This document shows positions 17,108-27,118 of a DNA stretch of 64,000 nucleotides, one piece after another (the stretch's first letter is position 1; every line of letters starts with the position of its first letter). A program made the position numbers and the translations under genes. Origin of the DNA: JBKQWK01 sp052139595 (GTDB lineage: Bacteria; Actinomycetota; Thermoleophilia; UBA2241); NCBI GenBank assembly GCA_052139595.1, contig JBKQWK010000216.1, positions 1 to 64,000 of the forward strand, given 5' to 3'. Below the pieces are notes generated by a model. It was not told the origin of the DNA. It worked only from the letters and a program-made list of their open reading frames with translations, and did no database searches.

Positions 17108-18016
17108 GTGCCTGGTTTCATTGCCACTGCCGCTAACGTTGGGCGTCGACTCGACGTTGTGCTGGCCGAACAGGCGCGCTTTTCGCGGGCCGCGGCGCAG
17201 CGTCTGATCGCCGCTAACCGTGTTACCATCGCTGGGGTACCAGCCGCCCAAAAACACCATCTTCGAGCCGGGGACGAGGTCATGTGGACGCCTCTGCCGG
17301 TCGAGAAGAGCGGCCTTACTGCGGAGCAACTGGACCTCCACATTGTCTATGAAGACGAGTGGCTGCTCGTCGTCGACAAACCAGCCGGCATGGTCACGCA
17401 TCCTGCGCCCGGGCATGAACACGGCACGCTCGTCCACGGCCTCCTCGACCACGGCATCAGTGGCGGCCACGGCAGCCGGCCGGGCGTCGTCCATCGTCTC
17501 GACAAGGATACGTCTGGCCTTCTCATCGTCGCCCGCGGTGACGCTGCTTATCAGGCCCTGGTGGCAGCGATGGCGCAACGCCAGATTAAGCGCACCTACA
17601 TCGCCCTCTTGAGCGGCAGGCTGCCGCAGGATGAAGGCGCGATTGACGCTCCTATCGGCCGCCATTTACGCGATCGCCGGCGCATGTCGCTCCACAGCGC
17701 AAAACCACGTCGCGCCGTCACGCACTTCACGGTGCTCGACCGCGTGCCCGACTACACGCTGGCGCGCGTGCAGCTCGAGACGGGGCGCACGCACCAGATT
17801 CGCGTGCACATGGCCGCGATAGGCTACCCGGTCGCCGGCGACGTGCAATACGGCTGCAAACACCGACCAGCGCGCCTGGAGCGGCAGTTTCTGCACGCCA
17901 GCCGTCTTGCCTTCGCTCACCCTGTCGACGGGCGGCAGCTCGACTTCGTCAGCCCGCTGCCACCCGACCTAGCTGCCTTTCTCGCCGACCACGGCCTCAC
18001 GTTGCCGCCATTCTGA
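17108..18016 (+). CDS. rluD: RluA/RluD family 23S rRNA pseudouridine synthase
   Basis: A 302-residue protein with an N-terminal S4 RNA-binding domain (about 8-60, 'GRRLDVVLAEQARFSRAAAQRLIAANRV') and a pseudouridine synthase domain. The catalytic aspartate is in 'VVHRLDKDTSGLLIVAR' (about 128-144). 'VVDKPAGMVTHPAPGH' and 'LETGRTHQIRVHMAAIGYPVAGD' are also diagnostic. RluD-type enzymes modify helix 69 of 23S rRNA; the exact target uridines are inferred from family only. GTG start 5 bases after lspA. Confidence 0.92.
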   Translation: MPGFIATAANVGRRLDVVLAEQARFSRAAAQRLIAANRVTIAGVPAAQKHHLRAGDEVMWTPLPVEKSGLTAEQLDLHIVYEDEWLLVVDKPAGMVTHPAPGHEHGTLVHGLLDHGISGGHGSRPGVVHRLDKDTSGLLIVARGDAAYQALVAAMAQRQIKRTYIALLSGRLPQDEGAIDAPIGRHLRDRRRMSLHSAKPRRAVTHFTVLDRVPDYTLARVQLETGRTHQIRVHMAAIGYPVAGDVQYGCKHRPARLERQFLHASRLAFAHPVDGRQLDFVSPLPPDLAAFLADHGLTLPPF

Positions 18017-18045
18017 CGACCGTTTTGGCACCCGCGTGTCGACTC

Positions 18046-18074
18046 TTGACCGACCGCAGCGCCACTGCTAAAGT
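18046..18074 (+). promoter_or_regulatory. Promoter of the pyr operon
   Basis: TTGACC (18046-18051) and TAAAGT (18069-18074) are 17 bases apart, a good sigma-70-type pair. Transcription would begin near 18081, immediately before the PyrR-binding hairpin. Confidence 0.65.
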
Positions 18075-18082
18075 ATTCATGA

Positions 18083-18113
18083 CCTTTAAACGCGTCCTGC
18101 GAGACCGGAAAGG
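18083..18113 (+). promoter_or_regulatory. PyrR-binding RNA hairpin in the pyr leader
   Basis: The RNA folds with lower stem CCTTT (18083-18087) / AAAGG (18109-18113), an AAA internal bulge, and upper stem GTC (18094-18096) / GAC (18103-18105) closing the hexaloop CTGCGA. The loop fits the CNGNGA consensus recognised by PyrR. UMP-loaded PyrR would be expected to bind here. The 3' arm contains the AAAGG that serves as the ribosome-binding site of the short leader ORF that follows, so binding would also hide that site. Confidence 0.8.
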
Positions 18114-18122
18114 ATGATGGCC

Positions 18123-18173
18123 ATGACGCTGCCGTTCTCAAACCCCTCCTCGGCGGGGTTTTTCCATGTCTAG
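18123..18173 (+). CDS. Putative 16-codon leader peptide of the pyr operon
   Basis: ATG 18123 lies 9 bases after AAAGG and opens a 16-codon frame (MTLPFSNPSSAGFFHV) ending at TAG 18171-18173. It passes entirely through the terminator hairpin, and its end overlaps the pyrR ATG (18166). Two further in-frame ATGs at 18114 and 18117 are closer to the ribosome-binding site. The peptide itself shows no family; a regulatory role through ribosome position is inferred. Confidence 0.45.
   Translation: MTLPFSNPSSAGFFHV
18140..18163 (+). terminator. Attenuator hairpin before pyrR
   Basis: AAACCCC (18140-18146) pairs with GGGGTTT (18155-18161) around an 8-base loop and runs into TTTTT. This is an intrinsic-terminator shape ending just 5 bases before the pyrR ATG. 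Together with the upstream PyrR site it points to attenuation of the operon. Confidence 0.7.
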
Positions 18174-18747
18174 GGCCGACAATGAAGTCGTGATCCTGGA
18201 CGGGGAACAAATGAGCCGTACGCTCACACGGATCGCTCATGAAATCCTCGAGAAGAACGCCCCCGACTCCACCCTCGCCGTAGTCGGCATTCATACGCGC
18301 GGTGCCTACCTCGGACGACGCCTGCACCGTCTGCTCAGTGATCTCAGCGCCAGCGAGGTGCCGCTCGGCGAGATCGACATCAGCTTCTACCGCGACGATA
18401 TCGCCGCCCGCGGGGCGACGGGAGTCATCCCGAAAACGCTGCAGCCGGTCGTCAAAGACACCGACCTGCCATTCGACCTCACAGGTATGACGGTGATCCT
18501 GGTTGACGATGTGCTGTACACGGGGCGAACGATCCGGGCAGCTATCGATGCCCTCTTCGACTTCGGTCGACCGACGCGTATTCAACTCGCCGTGCTGGTC
18601 GACCGCGGCCACCGCGACCTGCCAATCCGACCGGACTACGTCGGCAAGAACCTGCCCACGGCCTTGCACGAACGCATCAATGTGCGTGTGCAGGAATGCG
18701 ATGGCGTTGACGAAGTCGTGCTCGTGCGGGCGCGGGAAGGTGAGTGA
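18166..18747 (+). CDS. pyrR: PyrR: pyr operon RNA-binding regulator / uracil phosphoribosyltransferase
   Basis: A 193-residue protein with the phosphoribosyltransferase fold. The PRPP loop is 'VILVDDVLYTGRTIRAAIDAL' (about 109-129), preceded by 'VVGIHTRGAYLGRRL' and 'GEIDISFYRDD', and followed by 'IQLAVLVDRGHRDLPIRPDYVGKNLPT'. All are characteristic of PyrR rather than Upp. PyrR senses UMP/PRPP and binds the pyr leader RNA. The ATG at 18166 has no ribosome-binding site of its own, because the terminator stem sits there. It overlaps the leader ORF, so expression probably depends on coupling. It is the first gene of pyrR-B-C-carAB-K-D. Confidence 0.96.
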   Translation: MSRADNEVVILDGEQMSRTLTRIAHEILEKNAPDSTLAVVGIHTRGAYLGRRLHRLLSDLSASEVPLGEIDISFYRDDIAARGATGVIPKTLQPVVKDTDLPFDLTGMTVILVDDVLYTGRTIRAAIDALFDFGRPTRIQLAVLVDRGHRDLPIRPDYVGKNLPTALHERINVRVQECDGVDEVVLVRAREGE

Positions 18748-18749
18748 TC

Positions 18750-19691
18750 ATGGCCAAGCGTGACCTGATATCAATTGAAGATCTCTCGCGGTCCGATGTT
18801 GAGTTGCTCCTCGACACCGCCGAGAGCTTTCTGCCGGTTTTGCAGCGCGACATCAAGAAAGTGCCGACGTTGCGCGGCCGTACCGTCGTCAATCTCTTTT
18901 GGGAGTCGTCGACGCGCACTTCTTCGAGCTTCGATCTGGCGGCCAAACGGCTCTCCGCGGACACTCTTGCGCTGAAGTCATCGGGATCAGCGATCGAGAA
19001 AGGCGAAACGCTGAAAGACACGACGATCACCCTGTCGGCCTACTCGCCTGACATCATCGTCTTGCGTCATCCTTCGGCCGGCGCCTGCCAGATCGTCTCG
19101 GCCAACACGGCGGCGAGTGTTATCAACGCCGGTGACGGCAAGCACCAGCACCCAACACAGTGCTTGCTCGATCTCTTCAGCTTGCGCCAGAATCTCGGCC
19201 GCAACCTCCAGGGTCTGCGTGTGTTCATCGTTGGCGATATTCTGCATAGCCGCGTGGCGCGCAGCGACATTATGGGTTTTAAGCTGCTCGGCATGGACGT
19301 CACTCTGGTGGCGCCGCCGACGCTCATGCCGCGCGACATCGAGCAAATGGGCGTCACGGTCGAGTACGACCTCGCCAACATCAAGCAGGCCGATGTTATC
19401 TACCTGCTGCGCATTCAAAAGGAGCGCATCAAGGCCGGCGCCAACTACCTGCCTTCGCTACGCGAATACTCGCAATTGTACGGGATTACCGCAGGGCGGC
19501 TGCGGCCCGGACAGCGCGTCATGCATCCGGGACCAATCAACCGTGGCGTCGAGATCGCCGCCGAGGTCGCCGACGACGACGAGAACCTCATCGCCGACCA
19601 GGTCTTCAGTGGCTTGGCGGTGCGCATGGCCATTCTGTATCGCACCATCGTCGGCTACAGCGACGGTGCCGCCAGTGGGGAGGTGCTCTGA
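18750..19691 (+). CDS. pyrB: Aspartate carbamoyltransferase catalytic subunit
   Basis: About 313 residues. The carbamoyl-phosphate motif is 'FWESSTRTSSSFDLAAKRL' (about 50-68), followed by 'HPSAGACQIVS', 'DGKHQHPTQCLLDLFSL' and 'MHPGPINRGVEI'. It commits carbamoyl phosphate and aspartate to pyrimidine synthesis. No pyrI regulatory subunit follows, as usual for the PyrB-PyrC type of actinobacteria. I prefer ATG 18750; GTG 18744, overlapping the pyrR stop, would add two residues. Its stop overlaps pyrC by one base. Confidence 0.95.
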   Translation: MAKRDLISIEDLSRSDVELLLDTAESFLPVLQRDIKKVPTLRGRTVVNLFWESSTRTSSSFDLAAKRLSADTLALKSSGSAIEKGETLKDTTITLSAYSPDIIVLRHPSAGACQIVSANTAASVINAGDGKHQHPTQCLLDLFSLRQNLGRNLQGLRVFIVGDILHSRVARSDIMGFKLLGMDVTLVAPPTLMPRDIEQMGVTVEYDLANIKQADVIYLLRIQKERIKAGANYLPSLREYSQLYGITAGRLRPGQRVMHPGPINRGVEIAAEVADDDENLIADQVFSGLAVRMAILYRTIVGYSDGAASGEVL

Positions 19692-21007
19692 TGGAGCGCA
19701 CGTGGAGCAAACACCTGCCGGCGGTCGAGATGCTGTTCAGGGGGGGCCGCGTTGTGGACCCGGCGGCCGGCATCGACAAGGTCTGCGACGTGCTGCTGCG
19801 CAAAGGCAAGGTTGCCGAGGTCGGCGAGCATCTGGTCGCCGCAAAGGGAACCCGGGAGGTCGACGCCGCCGGCATGCTCGTCATGCCGGGCTTCGTCGAC
19901 CTGCATGCCCATCTGCGCACTCCCGGACGTGAAGACGAAGAAGATATTGCCAGCGGCTCGCTGGCAGCTGCCGCCGGTGGCTTCGTGACGGTCTTCGCCA
20001 TGGCCAACACCGACCCGACCGTCGACACGGCGAGCGTGTTGCGCGGCCTTGTCGAAACAGCACGCGCTGAAGCGGTCGTGCCGGTGGGCTTCTTTGCCGC
20101 CGTCACGCGCGGCTTGCAAGGCGAGCAACTGACCGAGATGGGCGAATTGAGTGCAGCCGGCGCTGTAGCCTTCAGCGACGATGGCCACCCACTGGCAACA
20201 GCGGCCCTCACGCGTCGCGCTCTGCAGTATGTCAAGGTCAGCGGCCGCTACATCGCCATTCACGCCCAGGACGACTCGCTCATGACCGGCGGACAGATGC
20301 ACGAGGGCGCCGTGTCGGCTCGTCTCGGCCTCGCCGGGATCCCGGACCTGTGCGAGAGCCTCGACGTGGCGCGAGCACTCGACATCGCCGCCTATGAGGG
20401 TGCGCGCGTGCACATCTGTCATGTCAGCGCCGCTGCTTCACTGGCAGCCATCGAGCGTGCCAAGGCCGCCGGCGTAGCCGTTACGGCCGAGGCCACACCG
20501 CATCACCTGACGCTCACCGACAGCACCGTCGAGACGCTGTCTGCCAACTTCAAGATGAATCCGCCGCTGCGGCCCGAGAGCGATCGCGCCGCCCTGGTGG
20601 CGGCGCTGAAGAGCGGCATCATCGATTGTGTTGCCACCGACCATGCACCACATGCGGCCGAAGAAAACGACGTACCTTTCGAAGAGGCCCCCTTTGGCAT
20701 CGTCGGTCTTGAGACTGCCTTCAGCGTCCTGTACTCGGAGCTTGTCGGTAGTGAGGCGCTTGATTTGCCGACGCTGATCACGCGCATGAGCGCCGCCCCG
20801 GCGCGCATCGCCGGTATCGCCGTGCCGACCATCGCCCCTGGTGCAGTGGCCAATCTCTGTGTCGTCGACCCGCGGCGTCAGTGGACGGTAACGGCGCAGA
20901 GCCTGCAGTCCCGATCATTCAACTCGGCCTGGCTGGGCCGCGAGCTGACCGCCCGCGTCATGTTCACGGTTGCTGCCGGTCACCTCGCCTGGGAGGCCGA
21001 TGCCTGA
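19691..21007 (+). CDS. pyrC: Dihydroorotase
   Basis: A 438-residue amidohydrolase of the class I (long, PyrC-AllB type) dihydroorotases. Metal ligands are in 'VDLHAHLRTPGREDEEDI' (HxH) and 'CVATDHAPH' (Asp/His); 'HICHVSAAASL' provides another histidine. It closes the ring of carbamoyl aspartate. The N-terminus includes an extra ~12 residues before 'MLFRGGRVVDPA', so translation might begin at an internal ATG (19730), though ATG 19691 overlaps the pyrB stop. The stop overlaps carA by 8 bases. Confidence 0.95.
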   Translation: MERTWSKHLPAVEMLFRGGRVVDPAAGIDKVCDVLLRKGKVAEVGEHLVAAKGTREVDAAGMLVMPGFVDLHAHLRTPGREDEEDIASGSLAAAAGGFVTVFAMANTDPTVDTASVLRGLVETARAEAVVPVGFFAAVTRGLQGEQLTEMGELSAAGAVAFSDDGHPLATAALTRRALQYVKVSGRYIAIHAQDDSLMTGGQMHEGAVSARLGLAGIPDLCESLDVARALDIAAYEGARVHICHVSAAASLAAIERAKAAGVAVTAEATPHHLTLTDSTVETLSANFKMNPPLRPESDRAALVAALKSGIIDCVATDHAPHAAEENDVPFEEAPFGIVGLETAFSVLYSELVGSEALDLPTLITRMSAAPARIAGIAVPTIAPGAVANLCVVDPRRQWTVTAQSLQSRSFNSAWLGRELTARVMFTVAAGHLAWEADA

Positions 21008-22130
21008 GCGTGCCCTCATCGTCCTTGAAGACGGCGCTGTCTTCGCCGGCGAGGCTCTCGCCGGCGCGGGCAGCGCCGGCGGCGAACTCGTTTTCAACAC
21101 CAGCATGACTGGCTATCAGGAGATCGCCACCGATCCCTCGTATGCCGGCCAGCTCATCGTCTACACGTTCCCCATGAACGGCAACTACGGCTGTGACCCG
21201 CGGCGTGATGAGTCGGACCAGGCCCAGGCGCGTGCCATCGTTGCCCGCGAGATCACCAACTATCGTTTCAATCACGACTCATCGTCGACCTGGCTAGACT
21301 GGCTGAGCGAGCACAACGTGCTTGCCGTGAGCGGGGTTGACACCCGCGCCCTGACACGGCATATCCGCGACCAGGGAGCCCTGCGGGCCGTGATCAGCAC
21401 AGAAACGGAGGACGTGGCCGCGCTGCGTAAAGCCGCTCAGCGGCTGCCGCGCATGGCCGGCCTCGATCTGACCAAGAGCATCACCTGCTCGGCGCCCTAC
21501 ACCAGCCCGGCAACAGCGGCCGGTTCGCCGACTTTTGCCGGGCAGGGTGTGCCGGCCCTCAATGTTGTCGCCTATGATTTTGGCATCAAGCGCAGCATGA
21601 TCCGCTATCTCAACGAGCAGGAGTTCAACGTTACCGTGGTGCCGGCGGGTACGAGCGCGCGTGAGGTGTTGCGCTTGGCGCCGGACGGCGTTTTTCTCAG
21701 TAACGGGCCCGGCGACCCGGCCGCCGTCATGTATGGCGTCAAGGCGGTGAATCGGCTGCTCGGCAAGGTGCCCATCTTTGGCATCTGCCTCGGCCATCAG
21801 CTGCTGGCTCTGGCACTCGGCATGAGCACCTACAAACTCAAGTTCGGCCACCGCGGCGCGAATCATCCCGTCAAGGACCTGCGCACGGGCATTGTCGAGA
21901 TCACGACCCAGAATCACGGCTTCGCCGTCAAGGACGAAGGCGGTGCCCGCGACGGCACCGAAATCACTCACGTCAATCTTGACGACCAGACCGTCGAGGG
22001 CCTCGCCTGTCCGTCGTTGTTCGCGTTTTCCGTGCAGTATCACCCAGAATCAACGCCCGGGCCACATGACTCACTCTACCTGTTCGAGCGTTTCCGTACT
22101 GAGATCGCCCGCTTCAAGGAGCGTGGTTAG
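21000..22130 (+). CDS. carA: Carbamoyl-phosphate synthase small (glutaminase) subunit
   Basis: About 376 residues. The N-terminal CPSase_sm domain opens 'ALIVLEDGAVFAGEALAG' with 'VFNTSMTGYQEIATDPSYAGQ'. The C-terminal class I glutamine amidotransferase has the nucleophile Cys in 'FGICLGHQLLALALG' (about 258-272) and the His-Glu in 'QYHPESTPGP' near the end. It supplies ammonia from glutamine to CarB. ATG 21000 is the first Met fitting the family N-terminus and overlaps the pyrC stop. Position in the pyr operon implies PyrR control. Confidence 0.96.
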   Translation: MPERALIVLEDGAVFAGEALAGAGSAGGELVFNTSMTGYQEIATDPSYAGQLIVYTFPMNGNYGCDPRRDESDQAQARAIVAREITNYRFNHDSSSTWLDWLSEHNVLAVSGVDTRALTRHIRDQGALRAVISTETEDVAALRKAAQRLPRMAGLDLTKSITCSAPYTSPATAAGSPTFAGQGVPALNVVAYDFGIKRSMIRYLNEQEFNVTVVPAGTSAREVLRLAPDGVFLSNGPGDPAAVMYGVKAVNRLLGKVPIFGICLGHQLLALALGMSTYKLKFGHRGANHPVKDLRTGIVEITTQNHGFAVKDEGGARDGTEITHVNLDDQTVEGLACPSLFAFSVQYHPESTPGPHDSLYLFERFRTEIARFKERG

Positions 22131-25100
22131 ATGCCACGCCGCACAGACATCAAGAAGATTCTCATCATCGGCTCGGGACCGATCGTCATCGGCCAGGCCT
22201 GTGAATTCGATTATTCCGGCACGCAGGCCTGCAAGGTGCTGCTCGACGACGGTTTTGAGGTCGTGCTCGTCAACAGCAACCCAGCCACGATCATGACCGA
22301 TCCGGACTTCGCCACGCGCACCTATATCGAGCCCCTTGACGTTGCCACCCTGACGCGCATCATCGAGATTGAGCGTCCCGACGCCCTTCTGCCGACGCTT
22401 GGCGGTCAGACGGCCCTGAACCTGGCGATGCAGCTCCACCAGAGTGGCGTGCTTGCCCTCTGGGAAGTCGAAATGATCGGCGCCGATGCCGAAGCGATCG
22501 CGCGCGCCGAGGACCGCGAACTCTTTCGCACAGCCATGGAAGAACTCGGTCTGCGAGTGCCACGCAGCGCTCTGGCGCGCACGCTCGCCGAGGCCGAGGC
22601 CGCCGTCGGCGACCTCGGCCTGCCGCTCGTCGTGCGTCCCGCTTACACGCTGGGCGGCAGCGGTGGTGGTATTGCCCACGATCGCGAGAGCTTGCGCCGC
22701 ATAGCGGGTCAGGGTCTGCGCCAGAGCCCGATCAACCAGGTCCTGCTCGAAGAATCGGTCGCCGGCTGGTACGAATACGAACTCGAGGTCATGCGCGACA
22801 CGGCCGACAACGTCGTCGTCATCTGCTCGATCGAGAACATTGACCCCATGGGCGTTCACACCGGTGATTCGGTGACGGTCGCCCCGGCGCTGACGCTGAC
22901 GGACCCGCAGTACCAGATGCTGCGCGATGCTGCCAAGGCGATTATTCGCAAGATCGGTGTCGACACCGGTGGCAGCAACGTGCAGTTTGCCGTCAACCCC
23001 GCCAACGGCGACATGGTCGTCATCGAGATGAATCCGCGGGTCAGTCGCAGCTCGGCGCTGGCGAGCAAAGCAACCGGTTTTCCCATCGCCAAGATTGCTG
23101 CCAAGCTGGCGGTGGGCTACACGCTGGACGAGGTTCCCAACGACATCACGCGCAAGACGCCGGCGTCGTTCGAACCGACACTTGACTATGTGGTCACCAA
23201 GATGCCCCGCTGGGCGTTCGAGAAGTTCCCCCTGGCTGACCGCGAGCTGACCACACACATGAAGAGCGTCGGCGAAGCGATGGCCATCGGACGTACGTTC
23301 AAGGAGTCGTTCCAAAAAGCCATGCGCTCACGTGAGCTCGATACACTGCCCGATCTGCCAGTCGACAAGCAGGCGATCCTCAAGGCGCTGGCGATTCCCA
23401 CCTGCGAGCGCTATGAACTGATTTTGCATGGCTTTCGTAGTGGCCTCACGGTCGACGACGTACACCGTGTGACTGGCGTGAGCGAGTTCTTCCTCAGCGA
23501 ACTGCACGACATCGTCGAACTCGAAGCCGAGGCGCGCACGGCGCCGCAGCTGACGGCGCCCCTGCTGCGCCGTCTCAAGCGCTACGGCTTCAGCGATGCG
23601 CGCCTCGGAGAACTCACTGGCAAGACTGAGCGCGAGGTGCGCGCTGCGCGCCTCGAGGCGGGTGTGGTCCCGGTGTACAAGGCGGTCGACACCTGCGCCG
23701 CCGAGTTCGCCGCCGAAACACCGTACTTCTACTCGACCTATGAAGACGAAAACGAGGCCCAGCGGGGCAAGCGTGAGCGGATCATCATTCTCGGCAGCGG
23801 GCCAAACCGCATTGGTCAGGGCATCGAGTTTGATTACTGTTGTGTACACGCCGCCATGACGGTGCGCGAGCATGGCTATGACGCCGTTATGATCAACTGT
23901 AATCCAGAGACGGTTTCGACCGACTACGACACCAGCGACCGTCTCTACTTCGAGCCGCTGACGCTGGAAGACGTCGGCAACGCGGTTGCCAACGAGAAGC
24001 CGACCGGCGTTATCCTGCAGTTCGGCGGTCAGACGCCGTTGAAGCTGGCGGCCGACTTGGCCGCCGCCGGCGTGCCGTTGCTCGGCACGCCGCATACGGC
24101 GATCCACCTCGCCGAAGACCGTGGCAGTTTCGGCGCTCTGCTCACCGAACTCGGTATTCGCTGCCCAGCGTACGGTATCGCCACCAGTATCGCCGAGGCG
24201 TTACTCATCGGTGACCGACTCAGTTTTCCACTGCTTGTGCGACCGTCCTTCGTCCTCGGTGGGCGCGCCATGCAGATCGTCTATGACGCCGACGAGCTGG
24301 CGCACTACATGCAGACCGCGGTCAGCGCCAGCCCCGATCACCCCGTGCTCATCGACAAGTTTCTTGAAGACGCGATCGAGGTGGACGTCGATGCCGTCTG
24401 CGATGGGGAAGAGGTCTACGTCGGCGCCATCATGCAGCACGTTGAGGAGGCCGGCGTTCACTCCGGCGATTCGAGCTGTGTCATCCCCTCGATCTCGCTC
24501 GGTGAAGGCACGCTTGAACAGGTGCGTCGGCAGACAACGCAGCTTGCTCTCGCTTTGGGGGTAAAAGGTCTGCTGAATGTGCAGTTCGCCTATCAGAACT
24601 ACGAGCTGTTCGTCCTTGAAGTGAACCCGCGCGGCTCGCGCACGGTGCCATTTGTCAGTAAGGCAACTGGAGTGCAGCTCGCCAAGCTAGCCACTCGCGT
24701 CGTACTCGGCGAAAAGCTCGCCGCTATCAAGCCGCCCCGCCGAGTACCCGAACACGTCAGCGTGAAAGAAGCGGTTCTGCCCTTCGCCCGCTTTCCCGAT
24801 GCTGATTCACGCCTGGGGCCAGAGATGAAGTCGACCGGCGAAGTGATGGGCATCGGCGATACCTTCCCGGTTGCGTTCGGCAAAGCGCAGGTTGCCAGCG
24901 GCAACCCTCTACCTCTTGAAGGAACCGTGTTCCTCAGTGTCTGCGATAGCGACAAGTCGGCGGTGACGATCCTCGGACAACGGCTCAGGAGTCTGGGCTT
25001 CGATCTCTGCGCCACACGGGGAACAGCGCATGCCTTGCGGAGCCTGGGTGTGGCCGCCCGCGAGGTCAACAAGGTCAGTGAGGGCGCACCGCACATCGTC

Positions 25101-25334
25101 GACCTGATCGAACAGGGCGAGATCGTCTTCGTCGTCAACACGCCCTACGGCCGCGGCGCACGCTCCGACGGTCACGAGATTCGTCAGGCAGCTCTGCAGC
25201 GTGGTATCCCTTGCATCACCACGCTCGCCGGTGCTTCAGCCGCCGTCTCGGCGATCGAGGCTGCGCAGCGTCCGCGGGTGACGGTGCGCTGCCTCCAGGA
25301 CCTGCACGCCGATATCGGCAAAACACCGTCGTGA
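22131..25334 (+). CDS. carB: Carbamoyl-phosphate synthase large subunit
   Basis: A full-length 1067-residue synthetase with duplicated ATP-grasp halves. Each half carries a preATP '[19 protein letters not shown]' / '[20 protein letters not shown]' motif and a Mg-binding '[18 protein letters not shown]' / '[18 protein letters not shown]'. The oligomerisation domain (about 400-550) and a C-terminal MGS-like allosteric domain (about 935-1067, '[12 protein letters not shown]') are present. It makes carbamoyl phosphate for pyrimidines and arginine. It starts on the base after the carA stop. No truncation or internal stop is seen. Confidence 0.97.
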   Translation: MPRRTDIKKILIIGSGPIVIGQACEFDYSGTQACKVLLDDGFEVVLVNSNPATIMTDPDFATRTYIEPLDVATLTRIIEIERPDALLPTLGGQTALNLAMQLHQSGVLALWEVEMIGADAEAIARAEDRELFRTAMEELGLRVPRSALARTLAEAEAAVGDLGLPLVVRPAYTLGGSGGGIAHDRESLRRIAGQGLRQSPINQVLLEESVAGWYEYELEVMRDTADNVVVICSIENIDPMGVHTGDSVTVAPALTLTDPQYQMLRDAAKAIIRKIGVDTGGSNVQFAVNPANGDMVVIEMNPRVSRSSALASKATGFPIAKIAAKLAVGYTLDEVPNDITRKTPASFEPTLDYVVTKMPRWAFEKFPLADRELTTHMKSVGEAMAIGRTFKESFQKAMRSRELDTLPDLPVDKQAILKALAIPTCERYELILHGFRSGLTVDDVHRVTGVSEFFLSELHDIVELEAEARTAPQLTAPLLRRLKRYGFSDARLGELTGKTEREVRAARLEAGVVPVYKAVDTCAAEFAAETPYFYSTYEDENEAQRGKRERIIILGSGPNRIGQGIEFDYCCVHAAMTVREHGYDAVMINCNPETVSTDYDTSDRLYFEPLTLEDVGNAVANEKPTGVILQFGGQTPLKLAADLAAAGVPLLGTPHTAIHLAEDRGSFGALLTELGIRCPAYGIATSIAEALLIGDRLSFPLLVRPSFVLGGRAMQIVYDADELAHYMQTAVSASPDHPVLIDKFLEDAIEVDVDAVCDGEEVYVGAIMQHVEEAGVHSGDSSCVIPSISLGEGTLEQVRRQTTQLALALGVKGLLNVQFAYQNYELFVLEVNPRGSRTVPFVSKATGVQLAKLATRVVLGEKLAAIKPPRRVPEHVSVKEAVLPFARFPDADSRLGPEMKSTGEVMGIGDTFPVAFGKAQVASGNPLPLEGTVFLSVCDSDKSAVTILGQRLRSLGFDLCATRGTAHALRSLGVAAREVNKVSEGAPHIVDLIEQGEIVFVVNTPYGRGARSDGHEIRQAALQRGIPCITTLAGASAAVSAIEAAQRPRVTVRCLQDLHADIGKTPS

Positions 25335-26116
25335 GCACCTTGCCTCAGAGTCATGAACAGCATGAGTTGGCCGTAAGCCGCGACTTCCGTGTCTGTAGTG
25401 TGCGTCATTATGGCGCCTTCGCTGCCGTATCTCTCATTGCCGCAGAACTGGCGCATCGCTGCACACCCGGCCAGTTCGTGATGGTCGCCGTACCGGGCGG
25501 CGGCGCGCTGTTGCGCCGCCCGCTCTCGCTGTACCGGATCGACGGCGATGTCGTCAGCCTGCTCATCGAGGCGCGCGGCGCCGGCAGCGCGCGCCTGACT
25601 GCCGTCGAGGTAGGAGACTGGCTCGCCGTTGCCGGCCCACTGGGCCATGGTTTTGATTTCACTGGAGTAACCGATGCCTTGCTCGTCGGCGGAGGCATCG
25701 GTACGGCACCGCTGCAGTACTTGGCCGATGTCATGGTCGTCGCTGGCGTCAGCGTCAGTGCCGCCTTCGGATTTCGCGATCATCGACAAGCTCGACTTGC
25801 CGGCGCGTTCACGATCGCCAACCTGAGCGCTGCTAGCGAAGATGGCGTCGTCGGCCGGCGCGGCACGGTCCTTGACCTGCTCAACGAGCAGGCGATTCGG
25901 CCGCAGACCACACTCTTTGCCTGCGGCCCGTCGGCGATGATCGCGGCCGTACAGACCTGGGCGGCCGAGCGCGGCTTGCGCGGCCAGGCATCGCTCGAAG
26001 CGCACATGGCTTGTGGTAGCGGGTCCTGTCACGGCTGCGTCGTCGCCACGAACGCCGGCTTGCTTCGCGTCTGTAGCGAAGGGCCCGTCTTCGCCCTCGA
26101 TAGCGTGGTGATCTGA
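25331..26116 (+). CDS. pyrK: Dihydroorotate dehydrogenase electron-transfer subunit PyrK
   Basis: About 261 residues. The FAD-binding motif '[10 protein letters not shown]' (about 57-66) is followed by the NAD-binding '[16 protein letters not shown]' and '[13 protein letters not shown]'. A C-terminal [2Fe-2S] site, C-x4-C-x2-C-x11-C, begins '[11 protein letters not shown]'. It pairs with the next gene, pyrD, to form the class 1B NAD-dependent enzyme, the form used by many anaerobes and Gram-positives. GTG 25331 overlaps the carB stop (GTGA) and gives the family-typical length. Confidence 0.94.
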   Translation: MSTLPQSHEQHELAVSRDFRVCSVRHYGAFAAVSLIAAELAHRCTPGQFVMVAVPGGGALLRRPLSLYRIDGDVVSLLIEARGAGSARLTAVEVGDWLAVAGPLGHGFDFTGVTDALLVGGGIGTAPLQYLADVMVVAGVSVSAAFGFRDHRQARLAGAFTIANLSAASEDGVVGRRGTVLDLLNEQAIRPQTTLFACGPSAMIAAVQTWAAERGLRGQASLEAHMACGSGSCHGCVVATNAGLLRVCSEGPVFALDSVVI

Positions 26117-27093
26117 TGGGCGACGCTTTTTCGCCGGCAGAACCGCCCGTCGATCTCAGCGTCGAGCTTGGCTCGATCCACCTCGAACATCCGCTTCTCG
26201 ATGCTTCGGGAACCTATGATCTTCTGGCGATGGCAGCGCACTATGCTGGCGACTTCGTCCGCGACTTTCCTTTTGCCGCCTACGTGCCTAAAACGGTGAC
26301 CATCGACGTTCGTTTGGGTAACCCGCCGCCGCGAGTCGCAGAAACGGCGAGCGGCATGGTCAACGCAATCGGTTTGGCCAACCCGGGCCTCGAAGTCTTC
26401 ATCAGTACGCTACCCGCACTTGCGTCTCTGCGAGCACCAGTCATCGTCAGTGTGGGTGGACGCACGACGCACGACTACGTCGCCGTGGTGCGTCGCCTCG
26501 AGGAGCACCTGGCCACCAGCCTGCCGGGCAACGCACCGGACATCGTCGGCTACGAACTCAACGTCAGTTGCCCCAACGTGCGTCACGGTGGCGTGACGAT
26601 CGGCACGGATGAACGGGAAACGGCGAGTCTCGTTGCTGCCGTGCGACCTTTGACGACGCGATTTCTCATCACGAAGCTCACGCCCAATGTTACGAGTGTG
26701 GTCGCCTTTGCCCTGGCTGCCGTCGCTGCCGGCAGCGACGGTCTGTCGCTCATCAATACCCTTAGGGCCTTGGTTCTCGATCCGCAGACGCTGAAGCCGT
26801 TTCTCGGCAATCGCACCGGCGGCCTTTCCGGCCCGGCGATCAAACCGGTGGCATTGCGCATGGTCAGCGAAGTTGCCGCCGCGGTCGATGTACCGATCAT
26901 CGGCATGGGCGGTATACGGACCGGGCTTGATGCACTTGAGTTCGTAGCCTGCGGCGCTACCGCTGTAGCTATTGGCGCCGCCAACTTTGCCGACATTGCC
27001 GCTGCCGAGCACATTCGCGCCGAACTGGCCGTCGAGCTGGCTGCGCGGGGTTACATCAGTCTGGAGGCCGCACGCGGTTGCGCCCTCGCCTGA
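26116..27093 (+). CDS. pyrD: Dihydroorotate dehydrogenase, class 1B catalytic subunit
   Basis: A 325-residue FMN barrel. The active-site base of class 1 enzymes is a cysteine, present in 'ELNVSCPNVRHGG' (about 140-152). 'GMVNAIGLANPGLEVF', 'NRTGGLSGPAIKPVALRMV' and 'PIIGMGGIRTGLDALEF' complete the FMN site. It partners PyrK. It starts one base into the pyrK stop and is the last gene of the operon. pyrE and pyrF are not here and must lie elsewhere. Confidence 0.95.
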   Translation: MGDAFSPAEPPVDLSVELGSIHLEHPLLDASGTYDLLAMAAHYAGDFVRDFPFAAYVPKTVTIDVRLGNPPPRVAETASGMVNAIGLANPGLEVFISTLPALASLRAPVIVSVGGRTTHDYVAVVRRLEEHLATSLPGNAPDIVGYELNVSCPNVRHGGVTIGTDERETASLVAAVRPLTTRFLITKLTPNVTSVVAFALAAVAAGSDGLSLINTLRALVLDPQTLKPFLGNRTGGLSGPAIKPVALRMVSEVAAAVDVPIIGMGGIRTGLDALEFVACGATAVAIGAANFADIAAAEHIRAELAVELAARGYISLEAARGCALA

Positions 27094-27118
27094 GGCAAGA
27101 GCGGCCAGCGACAAAACT

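Noticed and set aside
22071..23315. A 414-codon minus-strand frame opposite carB
   Set aside because: Antisense to a strongly conserved carB; no start signals or motifs.
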